A DNA stretch of 19,806 bases, from positions 1-19,806 of the forward strand of contig JAKOQD010000138.1 in assembly GCA_029778515.1 (NCBI GenBank), written 5' to 3'. Below are positions 1-9,883 of the stretch, piece by piece; position 1 is the stretch's first letter; the number at the start of each line of letters is the position of its first letter. A program made the translations under genes and the position numbers. This stretch comes from Actinomycetes bacterium. Lineage in GTDB: Bacteria > Actinomycetota > Actinomycetes > Propionibacteriales > Propionibacteriaceae. A model generated the notes under the pieces. It did no database searches. It saw nothing but the letters and a program-made list of their open reading frames with translations, and was not told where the DNA came from.

Positions 1-43
1 CAGCCAGAAACACGTCAATGCCCAGCCGGCTCAGCGGATCCAC
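1..43 (-). CDS. Possible 5' fragment of a leftward gene, cut by the window edge
   Basis: Reading leftward, the frame from a GTG at 43-41 gives VDPLSRLGIDVFLA and stays open to the window edge, a plausible coding composition. A purine-rich GGAGGAG (50-44 on the minus strand) sits directly against this GTG, which is too close for a normal ribosome site, so the true start is uncertain. The frame is also open further upstream but without ATG or GTG. I do not recognise the product. It would lie about 58 bases downstream of the MarR gene on the same strand. It could equally be non-coding. Confidence 0.25.
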   Translation of the reverse strand, partial: MDPLSRLGIDVFLA

Positions 44-101
44 CTCCTCCAGGGCTCCCGTGCCGATCGATTTCGATGGCGTTCGATGGAGCCCGGCCAG
101 T

Positions 102-548
102 CTATGGGGACGAGTTCGCGACAGGCTTCGCCCGGTCGGCGGCCAGCTGCTGCAACAGAGACGCCAGGGATGCCTGCTCGGCTTCGGTCAGACGTCCGAA
201 CACTTCGGCGGCCACCTCCGATCGGATCGTGGTGACCTCCGCCAACACCGCTTCGCCGGCGGGCGTCAGCACGAGCAGGTGGGCGCGCCCGTCCGCCGGA
301 TCGGGTCGGCGGTCGACCAGCCCGGACGTGGCCAGGCCCGCGATCGAGTCGGTGGCCGAGCGGGCGGCGATATGCAGTTCCTCGGCCACGGCGGACGGGC
401 GGAGCGGCGCGGCCTGGCCGATCACCCGAAGTGCGCGCGCCTGATGCGGGTTGAGCCCGAGCGGCGCCACCCGCTGCTGGGTATCTCGGCGCAGCCGGCG
501 GGCAACCCGCAGCAACTCCTCCGCCAATGCGTCCGGGAATGAATCCAT
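102..548 (-). CDS. MarR-family winged-helix transcriptional regulator
   Basis: A 148-residue protein, the usual size for MarR dimeric repressors. The central part (about residues 38-100) has the winged helix-turn-helix pattern: ARALRVIGQAAPLRPSAVAEE, shortened here to the helix ALRVIGQ, then the recognition segment AARSATDSIAGLATSGLV and the wing DRRPDPADGRAHLL. Long flanking helices would form the dimer interface. The gene diverges from an ABC exporter gene with only 47 bases between start codons, and that gap holds a near-perfect 19-base palindrome. The common reading of this arrangement is that the regulator represses itself and the exporter and is released by a small molecule. The ATG at 548-546 is the most upstream start that keeps the family length; its ribosome site (AAGG) is weak. 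The ligand cannot be told from sequence. Confidence 0.88.
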   Translation of the reverse strand: MDSFPDALAEELLRVARRLRRDTQQRVAPLGLNPHQARALRVIGQAAPLRPSAVAEELHIAARSATDSIAGLATSGLVDRRPDPADGRAHLLVLTPAGEAVLAEVTTIRSEVAAEVFGRLTEAEQASLASLLQQLAADRAKPVANSSP

Positions 549-564
549 GCCGACCAGCCTTATT

Positions 565-583
565 TAGTGTGGTTACCTCACTA
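565..583. promoter_or_regulatory. Probable MarR operator palindrome
   Basis: TAGTGTGGTTACCTCACTA is a 19-base dyad that is perfect apart from its centre base and one mirrored pair. It lies in the 47-base gap between the divergent MarR and ABC exporter genes. MarR dimers typically bind palindromes of this size placed over the promoters of such divergent pairs. That this regulator binds it is inferred from position and symmetry. Confidence 0.7.
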
Positions 584-595
584 TATGGAGTTTGC

Positions 596-2395
596 ATGGG
601 ACAGATCAATCACGAAGAACTAAGGGGACCGGCCCGGATCAATCCGGCAGACCGCGCGCAGTTGGCCGAATCGCCGGTCAGCATGGCCCGCGTCGCGAAG
701 CTGTTCGCCGGCCACCATTGGGCGCTGGCTGCAGTCACCGCCATCATCGTCGTCGCTTCGGTGGTCGGGCTGGCGCAGCCCTTCCTGCTGCGCGCGATCA
801 TCGACGAAGCGCTGCCCAAGGGCGACCTCGCCCACCTGCTCTGGCTGGTCGGCGGCATGGTCTTTGCCGCGGCTGTGACGGGGGTGCTCGGGGTCTGGCA
901 GACCTGGCTGGCCACCACTATGGGTCAGAAGGTGATGCACACGCTGCGCGTCCGGGTGTTCAACCATCTGCAGGCGCAGTCGCTGGCCTTCTTCAAGCGC
1001 ACCCGCGGCGGCGAGATCCAATCCCGGCTGCTGCAGGACGTCGCCGGCCTGCAGTCGGTGGTAACCAGCACGGCCACCTCGATCGCGGCCAACCTGACCA
1101 CCGCGGTCGCCACCGCGGTCGCGATGGTGGCGATCAGTTGGCGGCTGTCACTGCTGTCGCTGTTGGTGCTGCCGCCGGCGATCCTGCTCACGCGCAAGGT
1201 GGCGCTCGTCCGCCGCGATCTGACCGCGGCCAAGCAGCGCGCGCTCTCCGACCTGCACACCCAGGTCGAGGAGGCCCTCAGCATCAACGGGGCACAGCTC
1301 ACCAAGACCCTGGGCACCGGTCCCGCACGGGAACGGCAGTTCGCGCAGACCTCCGCCGAACTGATCGATCTCGAAGTGCGCTCCCAGCTCGCCGGCCGCT
1401 GGCGGATGGCCACCATGGGCATCGTGTTCGCCGCTATCCCGGCGATGCTCTACCTGGTCGCGGGCTTCCCTGCGCTGAGCGGCGGCATCTCGATCGGCAC
1501 CCTGATCGCGTTCGCCAGCCTGCAGGCCGGCATCTTCCGGCCGATCATGGGACTGCTGAACGTTGGTGCCCAATGGGTCAGTTCGATGGCGTTGCTCAGC
1601 CGCATCTTCGGCTACCTCGACCTGGCGATCGAGGTGCCGGATCCGGTGCGCCCGGTGCACCTGGACGCGGGTCGCGTCCGCGGTGAGGTGCGCTTCGAGA
1701 ACGTCAGCTACCGCTTCCCGGACGGTACCGAGAACGCCCTCACCGACGTGGACCTGACCATCGAGCCGGGGCAGTCGGTGGCCGTGGTGGGGGAGACCGG
1801 TTCAGGCAAGTCGACGCTGGCCGCGCTGCTGGTGCGCCTCGCCGATCCGACGAGCGGACGGGTCGCCGTCGACGGTGTGGATGTGCGCGACCTGGATCCG
1901 GTCGAACGCAGCCGGATCATCGGCATGGTCACTCAGGAGACGTATCTCACCCACGCGAGCATCGCCGAGAACCTGCGCGAAGCTGCGCCGGACGCGACTG
2001 AAGCCGAACTCTGGACGGCGCTGGCAGCCGCTCAGGTGGACGAGGTGGTGCGGGTGTTGCCCGACGGGCTGGACACCGTGGTCGGCGCACGCGGCCATCG
2101 CTTCAGCGGCGGCGAGCGGCAGCGGCTGGCGATCGCCCGGACGTTGCTGGTGAATCCGCCGATCCTGGTGTTGGACGAGGCGACGTCCGCCCTCGACACC
2201 GACACCGAACGCGAACTGCAGGTCGCACTGGAGGCCCTGATGGCCGGCCGCAGCACCCTGACCATCGCGCACCGCCTGAGCACGGTCCGCGATGCCGATG
2301 AGATCGTCGTCCTGGCCGGGGGACGGGTGGTCGAACGCGGCGAGCACGTCGAACTGCTGGCCGCCGGCGGCCGCTACGCGCAGCTGAACCGCTGA
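596..2395 (+). CDS. ABC exporter, fused membrane and ATPase domains (multidrug/lipid type)
   Basis: A 599-residue half-transporter of the MsbA/LmrA-like kind that works as a dimer in the cytoplasmic membrane. Residues about 30-320 are a six-helix type-1 membrane domain. The ATPase domain carries Walker A GETGSGKST (399-407), a Q-loop in VTQETYLTH, the signature FSGGERQ (503-509, with Phe in place of the usual Leu), Walker B ILVLDE (523-528) and the switch histidine in TIAHRLST (H559). All catalytic residues are present. The ATG at 596 is chosen because GGAG (587-590) precedes it by five bases; an open frame continues back to 527 but would run through the operator. It diverges from a MarR gene and is probably induced by its own substrate. 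The substrate is unknown; drug, lipid or peptide are all possible. Confidence 0.93.
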   Translation: MGQINHEELRGPARINPADRAQLAESPVSMARVAKLFAGHHWALAAVTAIIVVASVVGLAQPFLLRAIIDEALPKGDLAHLLWLVGGMVFAAAVTGVLGVWQTWLATTMGQKVMHTLRVRVFNHLQAQSLAFFKRTRGGEIQSRLLQDVAGLQSVVTSTATSIAANLTTAVATAVAMVAISWRLSLLSLLVLPPAILLTRKVALVRRDLTAAKQRALSDLHTQVEEALSINGAQLTKTLGTGPARERQFAQTSAELIDLEVRSQLAGRWRMATMGIVFAAIPAMLYLVAGFPALSGGISIGTLIAFASLQAGIFRPIMGLLNVGAQWVSSMALLSRIFGYLDLAIEVPDPVRPVHLDAGRVRGEVRFENVSYRFPDGTENALTDVDLTIEPGQSVAVVGETGSGKSTLAALLVRLADPTSGRVAVDGVDVRDLDPVERSRIIGMVTQETYLTHASIAENLREAAPDATEAELWTALAAAQVDEVVRVLPDGLDTVVGARGHRFSGGERQRLAIARTLLVNPPILVLDEATSALDTDTERELQVALEALMAGRSTLTIAHRLSTVRDADEIVVLAGGRVVERGEHVELLAAGGRYAQLNR

Positions 2396-2442
2396 GCAGA
2401 GTCGTCGGCGTTTACGACTTTGGGGGCTCGCTCGTCTCTGCC

Positions 2443-2501
2443 ATTCCACAAGGTGGCCCGTTTGGCGGCGTCTCGGCGAGAAACCGTCCACTTTGGCGGG
2501 A
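2443..2501. repeat. Direct repeat A, copy 1 (REP-like hairpin)
   Basis: This 59-base unit recurs at 2855-2914. Both begin ATTCCACAAGGTGGCCCGTT and end AAACCGTCCACTTTGGCGGG (plus one A), with a variable middle of about 18 bases. Within a unit the two ends are imperfect reverse complements (about 14 of 18 positions), so each copy can fold into a hairpin with the variable part as loop. This is the layout of repetitive extragenic palindromes. Confidence 0.85.
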
Positions 2502-2604
2502 GGCTGGCCCCGGCTGCGGTCGGCTGGTCGAGGTTGATGCGGTTGATCCTCGATGGCGCAGCCATCCGCACCCACGCGATGGGGCCGCCGCTGGCTTGCT
2601 GCCG

Positions 2605-2775
2605 GATGAACCCACTTCTGACCGGTTATGAGGGGTCACTTCGGCAGTCGTATGGGCCCAACCCAACTTCTGCTGGTTATGAGGCCTGATTCGCCCCCCA
2701 TAGCCAGCAGAAGTTGGGTTGGTTGCGCGGCAAGCCCAAGTCGGGCGCTCATAGCCAGCTAGAAGTGGGTTGATC
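2605..2775. repeat. Nested inverted repeats, element B in four copies
   Basis: Four related units of about 24-28 bases share an AACCCACTTCTG...TTATGAG-like core. Two lie forward (2605-2632 and 2659-2684) and two inverted (2699-2722 and 2748-2775). The inner pair forms a stem of about 23 base pairs with one mismatch (2659-2681 with 2699-2721) around a 17-base loop. The outer pair matches with about five mismatches. The whole block is a symmetric, MITE-like or BIME-like cassette with no coding capacity. Confidence 0.88.
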
Positions 2776-2854
2776 CGCGATGCGGCACTGCGGGGGCGTC
2801 CGGTTTGGCCATCACCTCCCGCTACAGCCGTCCCCGCTCGCGTCCGCGGAGGCG

Positions 2855-2914
2855 ATTCCACAAGGTGGCCCGTTTGGGCGGCGTCCGGACGCGAAACCGT
2901 CCACTTTGGCGGGA
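2855..2914. repeat. Direct repeat A, copy 2 (REP-like hairpin)
   Basis: Second copy of the unit at 2443-2501, in the same orientation and one base longer. The two copies bracket the element B cassette. Differences concentrate in the predicted loop (GGCGTCCGGACGCG here against GGCGTCTCGGCGAG), while the stem-forming ends are identical, which suggests that the fold is what has been kept. Confidence 0.85.
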
Positions 2915-3078
2915 ATCGCGCCTGGCTCGGGATTCGGTGACGACCCTGACTGGCTGCCGCGCGACCACCGGCTCGGGAAGGTTGGGGCTGGCGGCTCCCG
3001 AAGAAATCAGGCTGGCTGGGCGAGACACCTGTGGGAGCGATACCACCACGAATCAGATTGAGTGGCAGAATCGCAACC

Positions 3079-5763
<2,685 letters not shown>

Positions 5764-5772
5764 CCCCGTTGT

Positions 5773-5778
5773 TAGGCT
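5773..5778 (+). promoter_or_regulatory. Candidate -10 box TAGGCT
   Basis: TAGGCT lies 22 bases before the start codon at 5801 and fits the actinobacterial TAnnnT pattern. It would give a short leader containing the GGAGGA ribosome site. No convincing -35 box is seen. The same hexamer recurs upstream of three other genes in the window. Confidence 0.45.
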
Positions 5779-5800
5779 GTCGCCGAACTCTGGAGGAAGC

Positions 5801-6439
5801 ATGGTCGAGAACCTCAAGCGCATCCGCGAACCCATCACCTGGGCGGTGATCGCCATCGTCGCGGCGAACATCGTGCTCGGGATGGTGCGATTGGTGCTGC
5901 AACTGGTGGCCGATGTGCCAGTGCCGATCGCGTTCGCAGAGATCGGTGCGTCTCTGATGAACGTCTCGCTGGTACTCGCGGTGGTGGTGCTGGTCTGCAT
6001 CTGCTTCTTCATCGCGCCGGCCACTCGGCACGCGCTGCTGGTGACCAAGGTCGCCGCCTGGGTGCTGACCATCGGGGTGGCGCTAACCGCGGTCTGCTGG
6101 GGCATGGGCATCGCTGCCAGCGCCAACACCCTGGCGGTGGTGTTCGAGTTCCTCGGCGGCTTCCTCGACCTGCTGATCAAGGCGCTCGCCGCCGGCTCGT
6201 TGTGGGTGCTGGTGCGCGGGGTGAACGCCGGACGAATCGACACCCCGTCCCCTGCGCTGCCCGAACTGGCGCCGGCCAAGCCGGCCGATGTCGAGGTTAC
6301 GAAACCAGAGGCGGCCACCACCTGGCAACGTGGCGAGGCAGTCGGTGCGGTCTGGCGAACGGCGGACGAGGCTGCCGCCGGTGCGCCCGGCGCCATGCGG
6401 ATTCCGCGCGAGCCGGCCGATCCGGAAACTGAAGGCTGA
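5801..6439 (+). CDS. Unidentified four-helix membrane protein with disordered tail
   Basis: A 212-residue protein I do not recognise. Four hydrophobic segments are visible at about residues 13-37, 51-73, 79-103 and 113-138. A tail of roughly 70 residues follows, rich in Pro, Ala and Glu (for example PALPELAPAKPADVE), which is probably disordered and cytoplasmic. A strong ribosome site, GGAGGA (5792-5797), sits three bases before the ATG and fixes the start. It begins 37 bases after the pullulanase stop with its own candidate -10 box, so it may be transcribed separately. No catalytic or metal-binding motif is evident. The helices recall the small DUF2975-type membrane proteins, but I cannot support that assignment. 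Confidence 0.8.
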   Translation: MVENLKRIREPITWAVIAIVAANIVLGMVRLVLQLVADVPVPIAFAEIGASLMNVSLVLAVVVLVCICFFIAPATRHALLVTKVAAWVLTIGVALTAVCWGMGIAASANTLAVVFEFLGGFLDLLIKALAAGSLWVLVRGVNAGRIDTPSPALPELAPAKPADVEVTKPEAATTWQRGEAVGAVWRTADEAAAGAPGAMRIPREPADPETEG

Positions 6440-6517
6440 TCGCGTCCGGGAGGGCCTGGTAAGCCCGTACCAGAATTTGACCGAACGCAGCGGGCGACAA
6501 ATGGTAATGCATCGGGG

Positions 6518-6547
6518 TTGACTTATCGTGAATGACAGGCGTGTAAT
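6518..6547 (+). promoter_or_regulatory. Probable vegetative promoter of whiB
   Basis: TTGACT (6518-6523) and TGTAAT (6542-6547) are separated by 18 bases, the best match to a housekeeping sigma promoter in the window. Transcription would start near 6554, giving a leader of about 50 bases before the whiB ATG at 6604. The surrounding 164-base gap is noticeably more AT-rich than the genes around it. Confidence 0.6.
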
Positions 6548-6603
6548 TCTGGACAGGTAGTTCGCGGGAACATCGACGCGGGCACGGTCCGAGGAGATAT
6601 CGC

Positions 6604-6864
6604 ATGCAGGAACTGTTCCTTGTCGTGGAACCGGAGGCTGAGGGCCTCCTGGGCTGGCAGGACCGCGCCCTCTGCGCCCAGACGGACCCGGAGGCGTTCT
6701 TCCCCGAGAAGGGCGGTTCCACTCGGGAGGCCAAGAAGGTGTGCCTCTCCTGTGAGGTCCGTGCGGAGTGCCTCGAGTACGCCCTGGCCAACGACGAGCG
6801 GTTCGGCATCTGGGGCGGGCTCAGTGAGCGCGAGCGCCGCCGCGTGAAGAAGCGAGCCATCTGA
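6604..6864 (+). CDS. whiB2: WhiB-family iron-sulfur transcriptional regulator
   Basis: An 86-residue protein with all WhiB hallmarks: cysteines C24, C47, C50 and C56 (C-x22-C-x2-C-x5-C) that hold a [4Fe-4S] cluster, the GIWGG turn (68-72), and a basic C-terminal tail RERRRVKKR for DNA contact. WhiB proteins act with the housekeeping sigma factor to control cell division or sporulation genes. Length and neighbourhood (metallopeptidase, DUF3499 and manB downstream) match the WhiB/WhiB2 branch, which is essential for septation in mycobacteria; the symbol rests on that context. The ribosome site GAGGAG (6591-6596) lies seven bases before the ATG, and a clear promoter is upstream. The glycosyltransferase gene follows after 76 bases. 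Confidence 0.93.
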   Translation: MQELFLVVEPEAEGLLGWQDRALCAQTDPEAFFPEKGGSTREAKKVCLSCEVRAECLEYALANDERFGIWGGLSERERRRVKKRAI

Positions 6865-6893
6865 GCCAGCCTGGGGCGGAGGCGCCGCCGGGG

Positions 6894-6899
6894 TAGGCT
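6894..6899 (+). promoter_or_regulatory. Candidate internal -10 box TAGGCT before the glycosyltransferase gene
   Basis: TAGGCT in the 76-base gap after whiB would start transcripts near 6907 with a leader of about 34 bases, including the purine-rich ribosome site before the GTG at 6941. It suggests the downstream pair can be expressed separately from whiB. Confidence 0.4.
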
Positions 6900-6940
6900 G
6901 AACCACCGGTTGAACCGATCACCGGGCGGAGAGGTGGAGT

Positions 6941-9883
6941 GTGAGCGCGGGCAGTGCCGAGTCCTACGAGGATCCTTGGGCCTGGCTGCACGCCGCACGA
7001 ACTTCAGCTCCGCCGGACTACCGCCAATTCCACGTTGTCGCCGGAGTGCTCCCGGTACGCGGCGAGCCGCAGCATCAGCTCGTCCGCGAAGCTCTGGCCG
7101 ACCAGGTGATCGATGTTGAGATTCGCGACGACCTGCCCGGGGATGCGGACGGTGACTGGATCTGGGTGGTTCCAGACGACACCGTCCCGACCGAGGGCAG
7201 CCTGACCGCACTCCTGGACCGGGTGCGCGCCGAACCGGACGCGGCGGTGATCGGCTCGCTGCTGATCGAGCCTCGCCGTAGGGGAGCCGGCACGATCATC
7301 AGCGACTGGGCGCAAACGATCACGAAGAGCGGACGCGTCCGCCCCCTCACTGATCCGGGCGAGTTCTACCAGGGCCAATTGGACGCGGTCCGCGCGCTCG
7401 GGGTGCCGGCGGGCGGCATGCTCGTGCGCGGCGACGCCTGGCGCTTCCTCGGCGGGCTGAACGAGGAATTGCCTCGCGACTACTGGGGGCTCGACTTCGG
7501 GTGGCGGGCAAATCTCGCCGGCTACCGGGTGATCGCCGAGCCGCGAGCGCAACTCGTCGACCACTCCGAGTACTCCGACGACGCGCACCTCAAGGCCGCC
7601 GGGCTGGCGCTGGTCTCCGGCAACACCCCGGCAGCGCGACGGTGGCTCACCATGCTGCGGCTGATCGTCGGCACGCTGTTCACCGCGGTCGGGCTGCTGC
7701 TCGGCAAGGACCCTCGGCGCGCAGGCGACGAGTTGCGGGGCCTGGCACGCTGGCTGCGCGACGGCAGCCTGCGGCGGGGTATCGCCGAGCGGGTGGCGTC
7801 GCTGCCGGTCACGCCGGAGGCGCGCCGCGCCACCCAGTCGCTACGGCCCAAGCGCGGTGCCGGGTTGCGGCGTTCGGTGGAGCTGGTTGCTGCCCGGTTG
7901 GCCGAATGGGTTCGCACCTTCACCGGACGCAGCGGCGGCGTCAGTCTCGACGAGATGACCGGCGACGAGTTCGCCGAAGTGGGCTCGGGTCGGTACGCGC
8001 TGCCGCTGGCCGCGTCCGGAGCTCTGGTGCTCCTGCTCGGTGGCTTGGCTGCTGCCCGCGGTACTTTCGGGGCCGGGTCACTGGCTGGGGCGCAGTTGTT
8101 GCCAGCGCCCGGGAACTGGACGCAACTGGTCGATGCCTACGTGGCGCCGATCGCCGGGGCCCCCGGTATCTCCGGGGCACCATGGACCGCTCTCGCGGGG
8201 CTGCTCTCGTTCGTGGCCATGGGCAACCCCGAATGGCTGGTGACCGGGACACTGCTGCTGGCCGTGCCCGTGTCCTGGCTGCTGGCTTTCCGGCTGCTGC
8301 GTCAGTTGGTGGCCGACCGTCGGTTGGCCGGGGTTGCAGCGCTCGCCTACGCGCTTGCGCCAGCGGTGCTTGGCGGACTCAACGCGGGCGCTTTCGGACT
8401 TGCTGCGATGGCCATGCTGCTGCCGATTCTCGGCTACAGCCTCTGGCACTGGTTGGTGGCCGAGCGCTGGTCATGGCGACGCGCTGGAGCGGTCGCGTTC
8501 TGGCTGCTGCTGGCTTGCGCGCTGGTGCCTGCCGCCTGGCTGGGCGCCGTGGTGGCCGCGATCTGGACCGCGATTCGGGCACGGAGCGCCCGGGCTTGGG
8601 CGCAGTGGGCGCTGGTTCTGGCCGCGCCCGGACTGCTGCTCGTCGGCGGCTGGGGTGGCACCCTGCTGCGGTTCCCGGGACGCCTGCTGACCGGGATTGA
8701 ACCGGCGCTCACCCCAGCCGCGGCACCGGACGCCTGGCTGGTGCTGATCGGCCGGGCAACGTCAGGCGCTCCGCCGCTGTGGGTGTCGATCGTGTTCTTC
8801 GCAGCCTGCTGGCTGGCCGCCTTCATCGGTGCTGCCCGGCGTCCGGGCTCGGCCGGTCTGGCGCTGTTCGCGGGGGGCGTGGCCGCGGTGGTGGCCATGG
8901 TGCTCTCCCGACTGGTCGTCGAATTGCCGCTCGGTGTCTGGGCGAGGCCGCAGGGGCTGGAATGGCAACTGGCCCTGGTCGCCGGCCTGGTGCTCGCCGC
9001 GAGCCTTGGCCTGGATGGGATGTTGGGCGAGTTACGTGGCCACGATCTCGGCCTGCGCCACCTGGCAACCCTCGGTCTGGCCCTGTTCGGCGCGGTGGCG
9101 ATCGCGATCGGCGCCGGCTGGTGGGTGCTGGCCGGCCAGGTCGGGCTCACGCGCAGCACGGTCGGCAATGTGCCGGCCTTCGTCCGCAATGCCCAGGACT
9201 CGGCGACCCCCGGACGCACGCTCTACCTGGAAGCGGTCGGCGACCAAATCGCCTGGGCGCTGCTGGAGGACGACTTCCCCCGCCTTGGCGACTCGGAGCG
9301 CGGCATCGCCTTCAGTGGCAGCACTGCTGCGCGCGACCTGGCCGGCTCGGTCGCGGCCCGGCTGGTAGGTGACAGCGCCGACGATCAGATCCTTCCTGAT
9401 CTGGTCACCCTTGGGGTCAGCAATGTGGTGCTGACCGGGGGAAATGGCGCGCAGCAGTTGGCGATCGACAACGCCCCTGGGCTCGGCCAGGGCACCGGTA
9501 ACGCCACCCAGTTCGTTTGGCCCGTGCCCGACTCCGGCATCGTGCTGGCCGTTGACGGCGCCCGCCGCCAGCTCACCGGTGCCGGGCAGCAGGTGGCCGC
9601 TGGGTCGGCCGAGCGGGTGCTTCGCCTCGCGCAACCCAGGGATCCGCGCTGGCAGGTTCGTCTTGGCGACACACCGCTAACTTCGGTCGACGGTGGCGAG
9701 CCCGGCGGCCAGTTCGCACTGGGTGCGGCCTCGGGACAGCTTTCGATCGACTTCGACGCAGGGTCGCCCGCGTGGCGTTGGGTGCAGCTGGCCGGACTTG
9801 CGCTGCTGGGCGTGCTGGCCGCGCCGTCGGTGCGCCGACGCGAGGAACTCGGGCCGCGGCGGGCCGCAGGGGGTGCGCAATGA
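6941..9883 (+). CDS. GT2-like glycosyltransferase fused to a multi-helix membrane region
   Basis: A 980-residue membrane protein. Residues 1-215 are GT2-like: VPDDTVP holds the metal-binding acidic pair (D79, D80), PAGGMLVRGDAWRFLGGLNE and GLDFGWRA (183-190) match the acceptor side, and LVDHSE follows. The usual first strand with its nucleotide-binding AVDTGS-like motif is missing or unrecognisable. A helix at about 236-254 is followed by a linker, then about ten membrane segments between 352 and 731, then an extracytoplasmic region of about 220 residues and a final helix near 950-968. The family is thought to act in cell-envelope glycan assembly, probably with lipid-linked sugars. GTG at 6941 is supported by the GGAGAGG-like site (6928-6934). 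The stop overlaps the next gene start (ATGA), indicating translational coupling with the DUF5719 gene. Confidence 0.8.
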   Translation: MSAGSAESYEDPWAWLHAARTSAPPDYRQFHVVAGVLPVRGEPQHQLVREALADQVIDVEIRDDLPGDADGDWIWVVPDDTVPTEGSLTALLDRVRAEPDAAVIGSLLIEPRRRGAGTIISDWAQTITKSGRVRPLTDPGEFYQGQLDAVRALGVPAGGMLVRGDAWRFLGGLNEELPRDYWGLDFGWRANLAGYRVIAEPRAQLVDHSEYSDDAHLKAAGLALVSGNTPAARRWLTMLRLIVGTLFTAVGLLLGKDPRRAGDELRGLARWLRDGSLRRGIAERVASLPVTPEARRATQSLRPKRGAGLRRSVELVAARLAEWVRTFTGRSGGVSLDEMTGDEFAEVGSGRYALPLAASGALVLLLGGLAAARGTFGAGSLAGAQLLPAPGNWTQLVDAYVAPIAGAPGISGAPWTALAGLLSFVAMGNPEWLVTGTLLLAVPVSWLLAFRLLRQLVADRRLAGVAALAYALAPAVLGGLNAGAFGLAAMAMLLPILGYSLWHWLVAERWSWRRAGAVAFWLLLACALVPAAWLGAVVAAIWTAIRARSARAWAQWALVLAAPGLLLVGGWGGTLLRFPGRLLTGIEPALTPAAAPDAWLVLIGRATSGAPPLWVSIVFFAACWLAAFIGAARRPGSAGLALFAGGVAAVVAMVLSRLVVELPLGVWARPQGLEWQLALVAGLVLAASLGLDGMLGELRGHDLGLRHLATLGLALFGAVAIAIGAGWWVLAGQVGLTRSTVGNVPAFVRNAQDSATPGRTLYLEAVGDQIAWALLEDDFPRLGDSERGIAFSGSTAARDLAGSVAARLVGDSADDQILPDLVTLGVSNVVLTGGNGAQQLAIDNAPGLGQGTGNATQFVWPVPDSGIVLAVDGARRQLTGAGQQVAAGSAERVLRLAQPRDPRWQVRLGDTPLTSVDGGEPGGQFALGAASGQLSIDFDAGSPAWRWVQLAGLALLGVLAAPSVRRREELGPRRAAGGAQ

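Larger units (their letters stand above)
2396..3078. repeat. Gene-free, repeat-built intergenic region
   Basis: This 683-base gap between the exporter and pullulanase genes has open frames on both strands, but none has a ribosome site or recognisable product. It is occupied by two repeat families: two direct copies of a roughly 60-base hairpin element (2443-2501 and 2855-2914) and, between them, four copies of a shorter element arranged as nested inverted repeats (2605-2775). I see no transposase and no clear promoter except a possible -10 box just before 3079. Confidence 0.8.

Noticed and set aside
3031..3078. An upstream GTG start for pullulanase
   Set aside because: It has no ribosome site and would add 16 residues without family-like sequence; the ATG at 3079 begins just before the conserved N-terminus.
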